The position numbers and the translations under genes are program-made. Shown in pieces: positions 8,371-16,649 of a stretch of DNA of 64,000 nucleotides (position 1 is the stretch's first letter; every line of letters begins with the position of its first letter). The notes below the pieces were generated by a model. That model had not been told where the DNA came from, ran no database searches, and was given only the letters and a program-made list of their open reading frames with translations. Source of the DNA: Amycolatopsis mongoliensis (lineage in GTDB: Bacteria; Actinomycetota; Actinomycetes; Mycobacteriales; Pseudonocardiaceae); NCBI RefSeq assembly GCF_030285665.1, contig NZ_CP127295.1, positions 5,332,001 to 5,396,000 of the forward strand, given 5' to 3'.

Positions 8371-8382
8371 GGCGCTTTTCGA

Positions 8383-8433
8383 AGACCCCTTACCCCCGCC
8401 GAGCTGGGCTCGGCCGGGAGTAAGGGGTCTTTT
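8383..8433 (+). terminator. Long hairpin terminator with T-run
   Basis: AGACCCCTTAC (8383-8393) pairs with GTAAGGGGTCT (8420-8430), and the stem continues inward through CCGCCGAGC / GCTCGGCCGG around a short TGG loop. TTT follows. It closes the XRE-DUF397 operon. Confidence 0.85.
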
Positions 8434-8530
8434 CACGGCCAGGGCTGCGTGATCACCCGATGCCTGAGGTGCCCCCTCAGGACGAACCTGAGTGCTACCA
8501 ACCGGAGGACTCGGGAACAAGGGGAACACG

Positions 8531-8740
8531 ATGCACAGCGATCTGATGCTCGACGCGGTCCGGGCCGAAGCGGCCTACCGGGCCGAGGAACTGCGGAAGG
8601 CCGGGCGCAGCGCCTGGGCCGCCCGCGCCCGCCGCGCCGTCCGCCACCTGCGGGCCGCGCGGACCGACGTCGACGTGCCGGCGCAGGAGCGCCGGGAGGT
8701 CTCGCGGGAGACCGCGGGCGTCGGCAAGACCGCCCGGTAG
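8531..8740 (+). CDS. Small hypothetical protein, arginine-rich
   Basis: 69 aa from ATG 8531, preceded by AAGGGGA. It is almost entirely alpha-helical in appearance and rich in Ala, Arg and Glu (AYRAEELRKAGRSAWAARARR, AVRHLRAARTDVDVPAQERR), with no membrane segment and no known motif. I do not recognise it. An in-frame start at 8492 exists but lacks a ribosome site. It lies between a terminator and the large LuxR regulator in the same direction, with 60 bases to the next start. High charge and short length make chance coding possible. Confidence 0.55.
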   Translation: MHSDLMLDAVRAEAAYRAEELRKAGRSAWAARARRAVRHLRAARTDVDVPAQERREVSRETAGVGKTAR

Positions 8741-8800
8741 GGGGCGGTGATGGTGTCCAAGGCGATAAGCGGTCGGAAACTGTCGGTGGGGTGAGCAAGA

Positions 8801-11800
8801 ATGCTCCTCGTGCCCCGACTCGGCTCCGGAATCCCGCTCGTCGCCCGTACCCACGAGATGCGGCGGCTCCGCGCCGCCTTCGCCCGGGCTGAACGGGGCG
8901 AAGCCGGCGCGGTGCTGCTCTCGGGGGACGCCGGGGTCGGCAAGACCCGGCTGCTGACCGCGCTGGGCGAGCACGTCGAGGCGTGCGGTGGGCTGCTGCT
9001 CACCGGCCGCTGCATCGACGTCCGCGAAGGCGGTCTTCCTTATCTTCCGTTCGCCGAAGCGCTCGCCCCGCTGGGCAGCGCGGCGGACCCGGCGGTGGCC
9101 GCCGCGGTGCGGCTCCGGCCCGCGCTCGGGCGGCTGCTGCCGCAGGGCCAGGGCGTCGAGGAGCCCCGGGCGGCCGAATACCCGCCGATGACCTCGAACG
9201 ACCGGGAGACCATGGTGCGTCCCCGGCCCGAGCAGGATCTCGGTCAGCTGCAGTTGTTCGACGCGGTACTGGGGGTGCTGACCGAGATCGCCGAGTCGCG
9301 CCCGGTGGTGATCCTCCTGGAGGATCTCCACTGGGCCGACGCCTCGACCCGCAACCTGCTGTCCTTCCTGCTGAGCAGGCTGCGGGCGCAGCGGCTGCTG
9401 GTCGTGGGCAGCTACCGGGAAGAGGACGTGCACCGGCGTCACCCGCTGCGCGGCCTGCTGTCGGAGCTGGTCCGGCTCGCCACCGTCGAGCGGGTCGACC
9501 TGCATCCCTTCGGTGCTGCCGACGCCCGGAGGTTCGTCGAAGCGCTGGCCGACGAGCCGATGCCGGCGGACGTCGTGGCCGACATCGTCGCCCGGTCCGA
9601 AGGCAACCCGTTCTTCGCCGAGGAACTGCTCGCCACCCAGACCGAGTGCAACGACCTGCCCGCCGGGCTCGCCGAGGTGCTGCTGTCCCGGCTCGAGCGG
9701 CTCTCGCCGGACACCCGCCGGGTGGCCCGGGTGATCTCGGTGGCGAACGAGCCGGTGATGCACGCCGCGCTCGCCGAGGTCTCCGGGGTGGGGGAACTGG
9801 AGCTCGACGAGGCGCTGCGCGAAGCCGTCCAGCACCACGTCCTGGTGGTGCTTTCGGACGGCTCCTACACGTTCCGGCACGCGTTGCTGCAGGAAGCGGT
9901 GTACGGCGACCTCTTGCCGGGGGAGCGGTCGCGCACGCACGCGGCGTACGCCGCCCGGATCCAGGCGCGGCCGCAGGGCCGCGGGCACGACGCGAAGCTG
10001 GCCTACCACTCGATGCAGAGCAGCGACCTGGTCACCGCGCTGCCGGCGCTGCTGCGCGCGATGGACGAGGCCGAGAAGCTCGGCGCGCCCGGGTCGGCGC
10101 TGCAGCACGTCGAGCAGGCGTTGTCCATCTGGGATGCCGTCGCCCCGGCAGACCGGCCCGAGGGGTTCGACGAGCTGCGGCTGCTGCACGAAGCGTCCTA
10201 CTTCGCGGGCACGTCCGGCGAGCCCGAGCGCGCGGCCGCCTTCGCCCGGTCGGCCACCCAAGCCCTGACGCCGGAGACGTCCGCCGATCGCGCGGCGAAG
10301 ACGTGGCGGCGGCTGGCGGAGGCGCTGCTGGCCCTGGAAGGCACCCTCGACGAGGCGACCGCGGCCATCGACCGGGCCTGGGACCTGGTCAAGGACGCCG
10401 AGCCGAGCGGTACACGCGCCTGGGTGCTGGCCAGCCGGGCCGGGTTCCTGCGGATCCTCGAACAGCCCGAGGCGGCGCTGGACAGCGCGCGCACTGCGGT
10501 CGCCGACGCGCAGGCGGTCGGTGCGGCGGGCGCGGAGGCGTCGGCGCTGGTCACCCTGGGGACGCTGGCCGACTCGGCGGGCGAAGCCGCCGAGGCGCGC
10601 GAGTGGCTGCGCAAGGCGCAGCGGAAGGCGCGGGAGGCCGGGGGACCGAACACCGAGATCCGCGCGACCTACTTCCTCGCGCTGAGCTACGACGACCAGG
10701 CCGAGTTCGCCGAAGCGCTCGAGCACGCCGCGAAGGGGGTGGCCCGGGCCGAGGAAGCCGGGCTGAGCTGGAGCGTCTACGGGCTCGAACTGCGGGCGCG
10801 GCAGCTGATGCTGCGCTACCTGATGGGCGACTGGCCGGACGAGAGCGCCGGCCGTGCCGGGCGCGGGGTGTCCAGCGCCGTCGCCGCGCGGATCCAGGCC
10901 ATCTGGTCGCTGTTCGTCGTCGCCCGCGGCCGGTTCGACGAGGCCGAGAAGCTCGTCACCGGCCTGCGGCAGCACTGGGCGGCGGACATGCAGATCCCGC
11001 TGTCGGTCGGGGACGCGGGCATCCAGCTGGCGTACTGGCGGGGCGACCACGCCGAGGCGGTGCGCCGGGCCGAGGACCTCATCGGCTGGCTGGAGCGGAT
11101 CGAACCCGGCCTGCTGGCCGGCATCCGGGTGGCCACGGTCGGCGTGACCGCCGCGGCCGCGCTGGCCGCCGACGCCCGGGTCCGCGGCGACCAGGCCGCG
11201 GCCGACGCCGCGGTGGCGGCGGGCGAGGGGATGCTGGCGCACGGCCGGATGTGCGCGGTCGTCGGGCAGCCGCGGTCAGGGACGCTCGGGCCGGAGGGCC
11301 GGGCGTGGCTGGCCCGGTTGGAGGCGGCGGCGTCGTGCCTGACCAGCCGGGGTGACGCGGAGAAGTGGGCGGCCGCGGCGGCGGCGTTCGGCTACGGCGC
11401 CGTGTACGAGCAGGCGGTCTGCCGCTGGCACGAGGCCGAAGCGCTGCTGGCCGCGGACGCCGACGCGAAGCCGGCGCTCGAAGCGGCCCACGCGGTGGCG
11501 GTCCGGCTGGGCGCGATCCCGCTGCGGGACGCCGTCCGCGACCTCGGGCACCGGGCCCGCGTCGAGCTGGCCGGGGTCGAGCCGGCGGCGCCGGCCCGCA
11601 CGGTCGCCGACCCGCTGACCGACCGCGAGCGCGACGTCCTCGAGCGCGTGGCGCTGGGCCGCACGAACCGCCAGGTCGGCGAGGAGCTGTACATCAGCGA
11701 GAAGACGGTCAGCGTCCACCTGTCCCGCGTGATGGCGAAGCTCGGCGCGAGCCGCCGCGCGGAAGCCGTTGCGATCGCCTACGACCGAGGTCTCCTCACC

Positions 11801-11824
11801 ACCCCCACAGCAGAACACGCGTGA
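8801..11824 (+). CDS. Large ATP-binding LuxR-family transcriptional regulator (LAL type)
   Basis: 1007 aa. The N-terminal AAA/STAND ATPase has Walker A GDAGVGKT at residues 42-49, Walker B VVILLEDLHWAD at about 168-179 and the EGNPFFAEELL sensor motif. The middle is a long array of alpha-helical, TPR-like repeats rich in Ala, Glu and Arg. The C-terminus carries a LuxR-type helix-turn-helix: LTDRERDVLERVALGRTNRQ, then ISEKTVSVHLSRVMAKLGAS. This is the architecture of LAL regulators, which activate pathway genes when ATP and a ligand are bound. The gene is alone in its direction, so the target is not evident. A family B repeat cluster follows immediately after the stop. Confidence 0.94.
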   Translation: MLLVPRLGSGIPLVARTHEMRRLRAAFARAERGEAGAVLLSGDAGVGKTRLLTALGEHVEACGGLLLTGRCIDVREGGLPYLPFAEALAPLGSAADPAVAAAVRLRPALGRLLPQGQGVEEPRAAEYPPMTSNDRETMVRPRPEQDLGQLQLFDAVLGVLTEIAESRPVVILLEDLHWADASTRNLLSFLLSRLRAQRLLVVGSYREEDVHRRHPLRGLLSELVRLATVERVDLHPFGAADARRFVEALADEPMPADVVADIVARSEGNPFFAEELLATQTECNDLPAGLAEVLLSRLERLSPDTRRVARVISVANEPVMHAALAEVSGVGELELDEALREAVQHHVLVVLSDGSYTFRHALLQEAVYGDLLPGERSRTHAAYAARIQARPQGRGHDAKLAYHSMQSSDLVTALPALLRAMDEAEKLGAPGSALQHVEQALSIWDAVAPADRPEGFDELRLLHEASYFAGTSGEPERAAAFARSATQALTPETSADRAAKTWRRLAEALLALEGTLDEATAAIDRAWDLVKDAEPSGTRAWVLASRAGFLRILEQPEAALDSARTAVADAQAVGAAGAEASALVTLGTLADSAGEAAEAREWLRKAQRKAREAGGPNTEIRATYFLALSYDDQAEFAEALEHAAKGVARAEEAGLSWSVYGLELRARQLMLRYLMGDWPDESAGRAGRGVSSAVAARIQAIWSLFVVARGRFDEAEKLVTGLRQHWAADMQIPLSVGDAGIQLAYWRGDHAEAVRRAEDLIGWLERIEPGLLAGIRVATVGVTAAAALAADARVRGDQAAADAAVAAGEGMLAHGRMCAVVGQPRSGTLGPEGRAWLARLEAAASCLTSRGDAEKWAAAAAAFGYGAVYEQAVCRWHEAEALLAADADAKPALEAAHAVAVRLGAIPLRDAVRDLGHRARVELAGVEPAAPARTVADPLTDRERDVLERVALGRTNRQVGEELYISEKTVSVHLSRVMAKLGASRRAEAVAIAYDRGLLTTPTAEHA

Positions 11825-11830
11825 CGGAGG

Positions 11831-11912
11831 GGGCATCACCCGTGATTGGCCGGGCATCGGCGTGATGCCCCTGCAATCACGCGTGATGCCCGCTCAATCA
11901 CGCGTGATGCCC
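11831..11912. repeat. Tandem palindromic repeats (family B) between convergent genes
   Basis: Four degenerate units of about 22 bases with the palindromic core ATCACGCGTGAT followed by GCCC: GGCATCACCCGTGATT, GGCATCGGCGTGATGCCC, AATCACGCGTGATGCCC and AATCACGCGTGATGCCC again. The first unit is inverted relative to the last two, so the block can also fold as a large hairpin. It fills the gap between the LuxR stop (11824) and the convergent dehydrogenase stop (11914). Confidence 0.85.
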
Positions 11913-11913
11913 G

Positions 11914-13524
11914 TCAGCGGGGAAGGCGGCGGAGGGCCTTGAGACCCAGCGTCATGCCGCGGGACCACAGCGAGCCCGGCACCCGGCGAGGCGGGCGGAG
12001 CGCCAGCCCGCGCTGCAGCGCGATCGACTGGGACTCCGTGTACTTCAGCAGGCCTTCGGCGCCGTTGCGGCGGCCGACGCCGGAGTCCTTCATGCCGCCC
12101 ATCGGGACGCCGACGCTGCCGAACGTCGCCGCGTAGCCCTCGTTGACGTTGACCGTCCCGGCCTTGAGGCGGGCCGCGACCTCCCAGCCCGCGCGGCCGT
12201 TGCGCGACCAGACGCTGGCGTTGAGCCCGAACGGCGTGTCGTTGGCGCGGTCGATGGCCTCGGTGACGTCGGTGTAGCCGTAGATCGAGACGACCGGCCC
12301 GAACGTCTCCTCCGCGAACGGCACCATGTCCGGCGTGACGCCGGAAAGCACCGTCGGCTCGTAGAACAGTGGCCCGAGGTCGGGCCGGGCGCGGCCGCCG
12401 GTGAGCACCGAAGCGCCCTTCGCGCGGGCGTCCTCGACGTGCGCCGACACCGTCGCGAGCTGCTCCTCCGACGTCAGCGACCCCATCTGGGCGTGGTAGT
12501 CCAGCGCGCCGCCGAGCTTCACCGCCGCGGTCCGCGCGACGAACGCGCGGGTGAACTCGTCGCGGATGTCCTCGTGGACGTAGATCCGCTCGACCGACAC
12601 GCACAGCTGGCCCGCCGAGGAGAAGCACGCGGTCACCGCGCCCGTCGCGGCCTTCGCGATGTCGGCGTCGGGCAGCACGATCATCGGGTTCTTGCCGCCG
12701 AGCTCCAGCGAATACGACGTCAGCCGCTTCGCCACCTGCCCGGCCAGCTCCTTGCCGGTCGGCGTGGAGCCGGTGAAGCACAGGTAGTCCGATTCCTCGA
12801 CCAGCGCGGTGCCGATCTTCGAGCCGCGGCCGAGCACGATCTGCCAGGTCCCGGCCGGCAGCCCGGCTTCCTCGGCGAGCTCGTGCAGCCACAGTGCGGA
12901 GAGCGCGGTTTGGTTGTCCGGCTTCTGCACCACGGCGTTGCCGGCCGCGAGCGCGGGGAGGACGTCCATCGCGGTGAGCGCCAGGGGGTAGTTCCACGGC
13001 GAGATGACGCCGACGACGCCCTTGGGGTGCCGGATCTCGCCGGCGCGGGTCAGCCCGGGGATGACGCCGGCGACGCGACGCGGGGCGAGCAGCTTCGCGG
13101 CGTGCTTGCCGTAGTAGGCCGCGACCAGCGCCGTCGCGCTGACCTCGTCGAACGCGTCGAGCCGTGCCTTGCCCGCTTCGATCTGGACCAGGTCGAGCAC
13201 CTCGTCCTGGCGGTCGAGCACCAGGTCGTGCAGCCGGGTGAGGACGCGGGCGCGCTCGGTGGGGGAGTGGCCCGCCCAGGCCCGCTGGGCCGTTCGCGCG
13301 CCGGCGAACACCGCGCGGACGTCGGCGTCGGTGGCTTGGGGCAGCGTCGCGATCGGCTGCCCGGTGAAGGGCGCGTGCATGCGGATCGGTGCCGAGTCCG
13401 CGCCACCGGCCACCCGGGCGACGAGCTGGGCCGCCCGCGCCGAGCCGGGCGCCCCGGCGACGCCGCCGATGGTCGGCGGCAAAGGGGTGTCTTCGACTGC
13501 GTTCGCGGGGGTCGTGCTGGTCAT
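11914..13524 (-). CDS. gabD2: Succinate-semialdehyde dehydrogenase (NADP+ type)
   Basis: 536 aa aldehyde dehydrogenase. Seen: the cofactor-binding GVVGVISPWNYPLALTAMDV, KPDNQTALSALW, FTGSTPTGKELAGQV, the general base Glu in SLELGGKNPMIVLP and the catalytic Cys in SSAGQLCVSVERIYV. It ends with GVPMGGMKDSGVGRRNGAEG. The whole pattern matches the actinobacterial GabD2 group, which oxidises succinate semialdehyde to succinate. The first 55 residues are a variable extension. A ribosome site (GGAG) precedes the ATG. An 8-base inverted repeat upstream (13575-13602) may be an operator. The exact aldehyde substrate is inferred from family resemblance. Confidence 0.88.
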   Translation of the reverse strand: MTSTTPANAVEDTPLPPTIGGVAGAPGSARAAQLVARVAGGADSAPIRMHAPFTGQPIATLPQATDADVRAVFAGARTAQRAWAGHSPTERARVLTRLHDLVLDRQDEVLDLVQIEAGKARLDAFDEVSATALVAAYYGKHAAKLLAPRRVAGVIPGLTRAGEIRHPKGVVGVISPWNYPLALTAMDVLPALAAGNAVVQKPDNQTALSALWLHELAEEAGLPAGTWQIVLGRGSKIGTALVEESDYLCFTGSTPTGKELAGQVAKRLTSYSLELGGKNPMIVLPDADIAKAATGAVTACFSSAGQLCVSVERIYVHEDIRDEFTRAFVARTAAVKLGGALDYHAQMGSLTSEEQLATVSAHVEDARAKGASVLTGGRARPDLGPLFYEPTVLSGVTPDMVPFAEETFGPVVSIYGYTDVTEAIDRANDTPFGLNASVWSRNGRAGWEVAARLKAGTVNVNEGYAATFGSVGVPMGGMKDSGVGRRNGAEGLLKYTESQSIALQRGLALRPPRRVPGSLWSRGMTLGLKALRRLPR

Positions 13525-13574
13525 GACGTCTCCGTTCCGCGGCGTCCGGAGTCCGCGCGACGCCGCGCAGGGGT

Positions 13575-13602
13575 TACCGACGAGTACACCATACCGTCGG
13601 TA
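13575..13602 (-). promoter_or_regulatory. Inverted repeat in gabD2 promoter region
   Basis: TACCGACG (13575-13582) and CGTCGGTA (13595-13602) are exact complements, and TACCGTCGGTA (13592-13602) is a second, tighter palindrome. They lie 50-80 bases upstream of the dehydrogenase ATG. The size and shape fit a TetR-type operator. The regulator is unknown. Confidence 0.5.
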
Positions 13603-13633
13603 CGTCAGTTGTCCAGTCTGACGTGAATAAGTT

Positions 13634-14677
13634 TCACGTATTGGGTGGGTTCAACGGCGGGAGCTGGTAGTTCGGTTCGGTCGGCGACGTCGGCGGTTCC
13701 TGCTGGCTGGGATGCGGCTGGGCTTGCGTCGCGCCGCCGAAGGGGTCGTCGAGCCGTGACGACAGGGCGCCGGACTGGGCGGGGAACGGCTGCGACGACG
13801 GCTCGGAAGGCTGTTCCGCCTCCCCGGGCTGGGCCGGGAACGGCTGCGAAACCGGCCCGCCCTGCGCCGGGAAGGGCTGGGAAACCGGGCCACCCTGCGC
13901 AGGGAAGGGCTGGGACGGCGGCGCGCCCGGGTACGGCTGCGCCGGTGGCCCGCCCGGGTGCGGCTGCGCGCCCGGATAGGGCTGCGCCCCGGCGTACTGC
14001 TGCGGCGGCCCCGGGTACGGCCTCGACTGCTGCTGGTAGGGCCGGCCGTACGGCCCCGGCGGTGGTCCGGCGGGCCCGGACGGCGCCTGCCGTCCGGCGA
14101 GCGCCGCGAGGACCAGCGTCACCACGCCGAGCGCGCCGCCGCCGAGCAGGATCCAGAACCCGAGCCCGGTCGAGTAGCGCGAGGTGACCGTCCCGTCGGC
14201 GGACTCGTAGCTCAAGGTCGCCGAGACGTCCATGCCGAGCATCCACACCGCCGCTGCGACGCCCGCGCCGCCGGCCACCAGGGCCGTCCGGGCGCCCGAG
14301 CGCACCCCGGTGCCCGCCGAGCGCCGCGCGCCCGCGAACGCCAGGCCGGCCCCGGCCAGCAGCACCAGCGCGCCGGCGGAGAGCGGGATCCCGTAGCGCG
14401 CGACGTGGGTGTTCTCGTAGAACTTCTTCGCGTCGTCGCCGGGTTCGACGTCGAACGAGCGCGTCCAGGCGCTGATCGTCTGACTGCTCTCGGTCTTGCC
14501 GCCCACGACCTGCTCGAACTTCGTCTGCGGCAGGAACGACCCGGCCAGCACGACCACCGCGGCGACGGCGCCGACGATCCCGGCGATCAGCCGCAGGCGC
14601 GCGCCGGCGTCGGCGGGCGGGCGCCGCGGCTGTGCCGGGGGAGGGCCGTAGGGGTTCTGGTACGGGGTGGCGGTCAT
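13634..14677 (-). CDS. Membrane protein with proline/glutamine-rich C-terminal repeats
   Basis: 347 aa. A short proline-rich cytoplasmic start (NPYGPPPAQPRRPPADAG) is followed by four predicted membrane segments: IAGIVGAVAAVVVLAGSF, IPLSAGALVLLAGAGLAFAG, TALVAGGAGVAAAVWMLGM and LGFWILLGGGALGVVTLVL. From about residue 200 the protein is low complexity, with PYPGAQP-type units and three copies of SQPFPAQ, two of them in exact GGPVSQPFPAQ repeats. I do not recognise a function. Such PG/PQ-rich tails are common on actinomycete envelope proteins. A ribosome site (AGGGGAG) precedes the ATG. It is upstream of gabD2 on the same strand, about 110 bases away, but the two look independently transcribed. 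Confidence 0.85.
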   Translation of the reverse strand: MTATPYQNPYGPPPAQPRRPPADAGARLRLIAGIVGAVAAVVVLAGSFLPQTKFEQVVGGKTESSQTISAWTRSFDVEPGDDAKKFYENTHVARYGIPLSAGALVLLAGAGLAFAGARRSAGTGVRSGARTALVAGGAGVAAAVWMLGMDVSATLSYESADGTVTSRYSTGLGFWILLGGGALGVVTLVLAALAGRQAPSGPAGPPPGPYGRPYQQQSRPYPGPPQQYAGAQPYPGAQPHPGGPPAQPYPGAPPSQPFPAQGGPVSQPFPAQGGPVSQPFPAQPGEAEQPSEPSSQPFPAQSGALSSRLDDPFGGATQAQPHPSQQEPPTSPTEPNYQLPPLNPPNT

Positions 14678-14772
14678 CGGAGCTCCCCTCTTTCCCGGGG
14701 GATTGGACCACGAATCCGCCTGGGGGATAAGGGGTAGCGCAGCCCTGGCGCGGGCGAGCGGTCAGGTGCTAG

Positions 14773-15390
14773 TCAGGACGGCCCAGTGGTGGCGTCCTGG
14801 TAGAGCAGGACCGCGATCCGCTTCCACTCCTCGAGCAGCTGCCGCCGCCGGTTCGGGTCGCCGCCGAGCTCGGCGTCCAGTGCCAGCCCGCGGGTCAGGT
14901 TCACGGTGAGCCAGAACAGCATCTCCGCGCGTTCGGGCGGCAGCTCGCCGGCGACCTGGGTGACGTGCTCGAGCGTGGCGCGGCCGAGCGCGCGGTCGAC
15001 CGGGCGGATGGCCGCGCGCAGCTCGGGATCGGTGCGGGCGGCGACCCACAGCTCGGTGACCGCGGTCGACAGCGTGCCGGAGTAGCCGGCCCAGAGCAGG
15101 TCGATCGCCGCGGCGACGCCGGTGCCGCCGCTGGGCAGCTCGTCCAGCGACGTCGCGAGCTGGCGGCGCAGCTTCGTCGTCAGGTGCTCGACGGCGGCCG
15201 CCATCAGCTCGGCCTTCGTGGTGAAGTGGTGCTGCACCGCGCCCTTCGAGACGCCGGCGCGGGCGCAGATCTCCTGCACCGACGTGCGCGCGTACCCGAC
15301 GTCCACGAGGCAGTCGATGGTGGCGTCGAGCAGCGCCGTGCGGGTCTGTTCCCGCCGCTGCGCCTGGGTCCGGTGCGCCGTCTCGGTCAC
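14773..15390 (-). CDS. TetR-family transcriptional regulator
   Basis: 205 aa. The N-terminal helix-turn-helix is typical: ALLDATIDCLVDVGYARTSVQEICARAGVSKGAVQHHFTTKAELM. The C-terminal domain (ELPSGGTGVAAAIDLLWAGYSGTLSTAVTELWVAARTD) resembles regulators of acyl-CoA metabolism. It is divergent from an acyl-CoA dehydrogenase and a CaiB/BaiF-family gene, which are its likely targets. The 94-base divergent region contains the imperfect palindrome TACCTACAGGCCGGTACGGATGTA near 15410-15433. Ligand and exact operator are unknown. Confidence 0.9.
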   Translation of the reverse strand: MTETAHRTQAQRREQTRTALLDATIDCLVDVGYARTSVQEICARAGVSKGAVQHHFTTKAELMAAAVEHLTTKLRRQLATSLDELPSGGTGVAAAIDLLWAGYSGTLSTAVTELWVAARTDPELRAAIRPVDRALGRATLEHVTQVAGELPPERAEMLFWLTVNLTRGLALDAELGGDPNRRRQLLEEWKRIAVLLYQDATTGPS

Positions 15391-15484
15391 CGCGGCCTCC
15401 CTGCTTTACCTACAGGCCGGTACGGATGTACATTCCGCAGAGAACTTACATGCTGATCGTCATGTTTTCCAGCAGGAGGGTCCC

Positions 15485-16636
15485 GTGCCGCTTCAACTCC
15501 CGAAGAGCTCCTGGAGCACGACCGAGCTCGAAGACCTCCGCGAGCTGTCGCGGTCGTTCCTGCAGAAGGAGGCCGTCCCGCACCAGGAGCGCTGGGCGGC
15601 CGAGAAGAAGGTCGACCGCGAGCTGTGGACCAAGGCCGGCGACGTCGGCCTGCTCTGCCTGTCCATCCCCGAGGAGTACGGCGGGGGCGGCGGCACCTTC
15701 GCGCACGAGGCCGTGCTCTACGAAGAGCAGGCGCGCGCGGGCGACAGCGCGTGGGGCGTGACCGTCCACAACGGAATCGTCGCGCACTACCTGAGCGCGT
15801 ACGCCTCCGAAGAGAAGAAGCGCGAGTGGCTGCCGAAGATGGCCAGCGGCGAGCTGGTCGGCGCCATCGCGATGACCGAGCCCGGCACCGGCTCCGACCT
15901 GCAGGGCATCAAGACCCGCGCGGTGCGCGACGGCGACCACTACGTCCTCAACGGCGCGAAGACCTTCATCACCAACGGCCTGCACGCCGGCCTGGTCGTC
16001 GTCGCCTGCAAGACCGACCCGGACGCGGGCGCCCAGGGGGTCTCGCTGATCGTGGTCGAGACCGACACCCCGGGCTTCCGCCGCGGGCGCGTGCTCGACA
16101 AGGTCGGCCTCAAGGGCCAGGACACCGCCGAGCTGTTCTTCGACGACGTCCGCGTGCCGGTCGCCAACCTGCTCGGCGACGCCGAGGGCCAGGGCTTCAT
16201 CCAGCTGATGCTGCAGCTGCCCCAGGAACGGCTGATCATCGCCGTCACCGCGGTGGCCGGGCTGGAGGCGGCGGTCGACCTCACGCTGGAGTACACGAAG
16301 GAGCGCACGGCGTTCGGCCGGCCCATCTTTTCCTTCCAGAACACCAAGTTCACCCTCGCCGAGGCGGCGACCGAGGCCGCGGTCGCGCGGGCGTTCCTCG
16401 ACCAGTGCATCGAACGGCACCTCAAGGGCGAGCTCGACGTCCAGGGCGCCGCGATGGCGAAGCTGTGGACCACCGAGCGCGTCAACAAGGTGGTCGACGA
16501 CTGCGTGCAGCTCTTCGGCGGCTACGGCTACATGACCGAATACCCGATCGCGCGCGCGTGGGCCGACGTCCGGATCTCGCGGATCTTCGGCGGTACCAGC
16601 GAGATCATGAAGGAAATCATCTCCCGGTCGCTCTGA
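15485..16636 (+). CDS. Acyl-CoA dehydrogenase
   Basis: 383 aa from GTG 15485, preceded by CAGGAGGG. It oxidises acyl-CoA to 2-enoyl-CoA using FAD. Seen: AMTEPGTGSDLQGIKTRA (FAD and substrate contact), FITNGLHAGLVVVACKTDP, LPQERLIIAVTAVAG, YTKERTAFGRPIFSFQNTKF, QLFGGYGYMTEYPIARAWAD and RIFGGTSEIMKEIISRSL. The glutamate at the MCAD position is glycine (FGGT), so the base is probably the Glu in LPQER, as in isovaleryl- and long-chain-type dehydrogenases. It forms an operon with the CaiB/BaiF gene 13 bases downstream and is divergent from a TetR gene. Chain-length preference cannot be told. Much longer in-frame starts reach back over the TetR gene and are rejected. Confidence 0.94.
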   Translation: MPLQLPKSSWSTTELEDLRELSRSFLQKEAVPHQERWAAEKKVDRELWTKAGDVGLLCLSIPEEYGGGGGTFAHEAVLYEEQARAGDSAWGVTVHNGIVAHYLSAYASEEKKREWLPKMASGELVGAIAMTEPGTGSDLQGIKTRAVRDGDHYVLNGAKTFITNGLHAGLVVVACKTDPDAGAQGVSLIVVETDTPGFRRGRVLDKVGLKGQDTAELFFDDVRVPVANLLGDAEGQGFIQLMLQLPQERLIIAVTAVAGLEAAVDLTLEYTKERTAFGRPIFSFQNTKFTLAEAATEAAVARAFLDQCIERHLKGELDVQGAAMAKLWTTERVNKVVDDCVQLFGGYGYMTEYPIARAWADVRISRIFGGTSEIMKEIISRSL

Positions 16637-16649
16637 AAGGAACTTCACC

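Noticed and set aside
8495..11242. Long minus-strand frame opposite the LuxR regulator (915 codons)
   Set aside because: Shadow of the ATP-binding regulator, with no domain, low-complexity composition and no start signal.
15122..15484. Long N-terminal extension of the acyl-CoA dehydrogenase at 15485
   Set aside because: The in-frame upstream region overlaps the divergent TetR gene and its promoter; CAGGAGGG before GTG 15485 and family length fix the start there.
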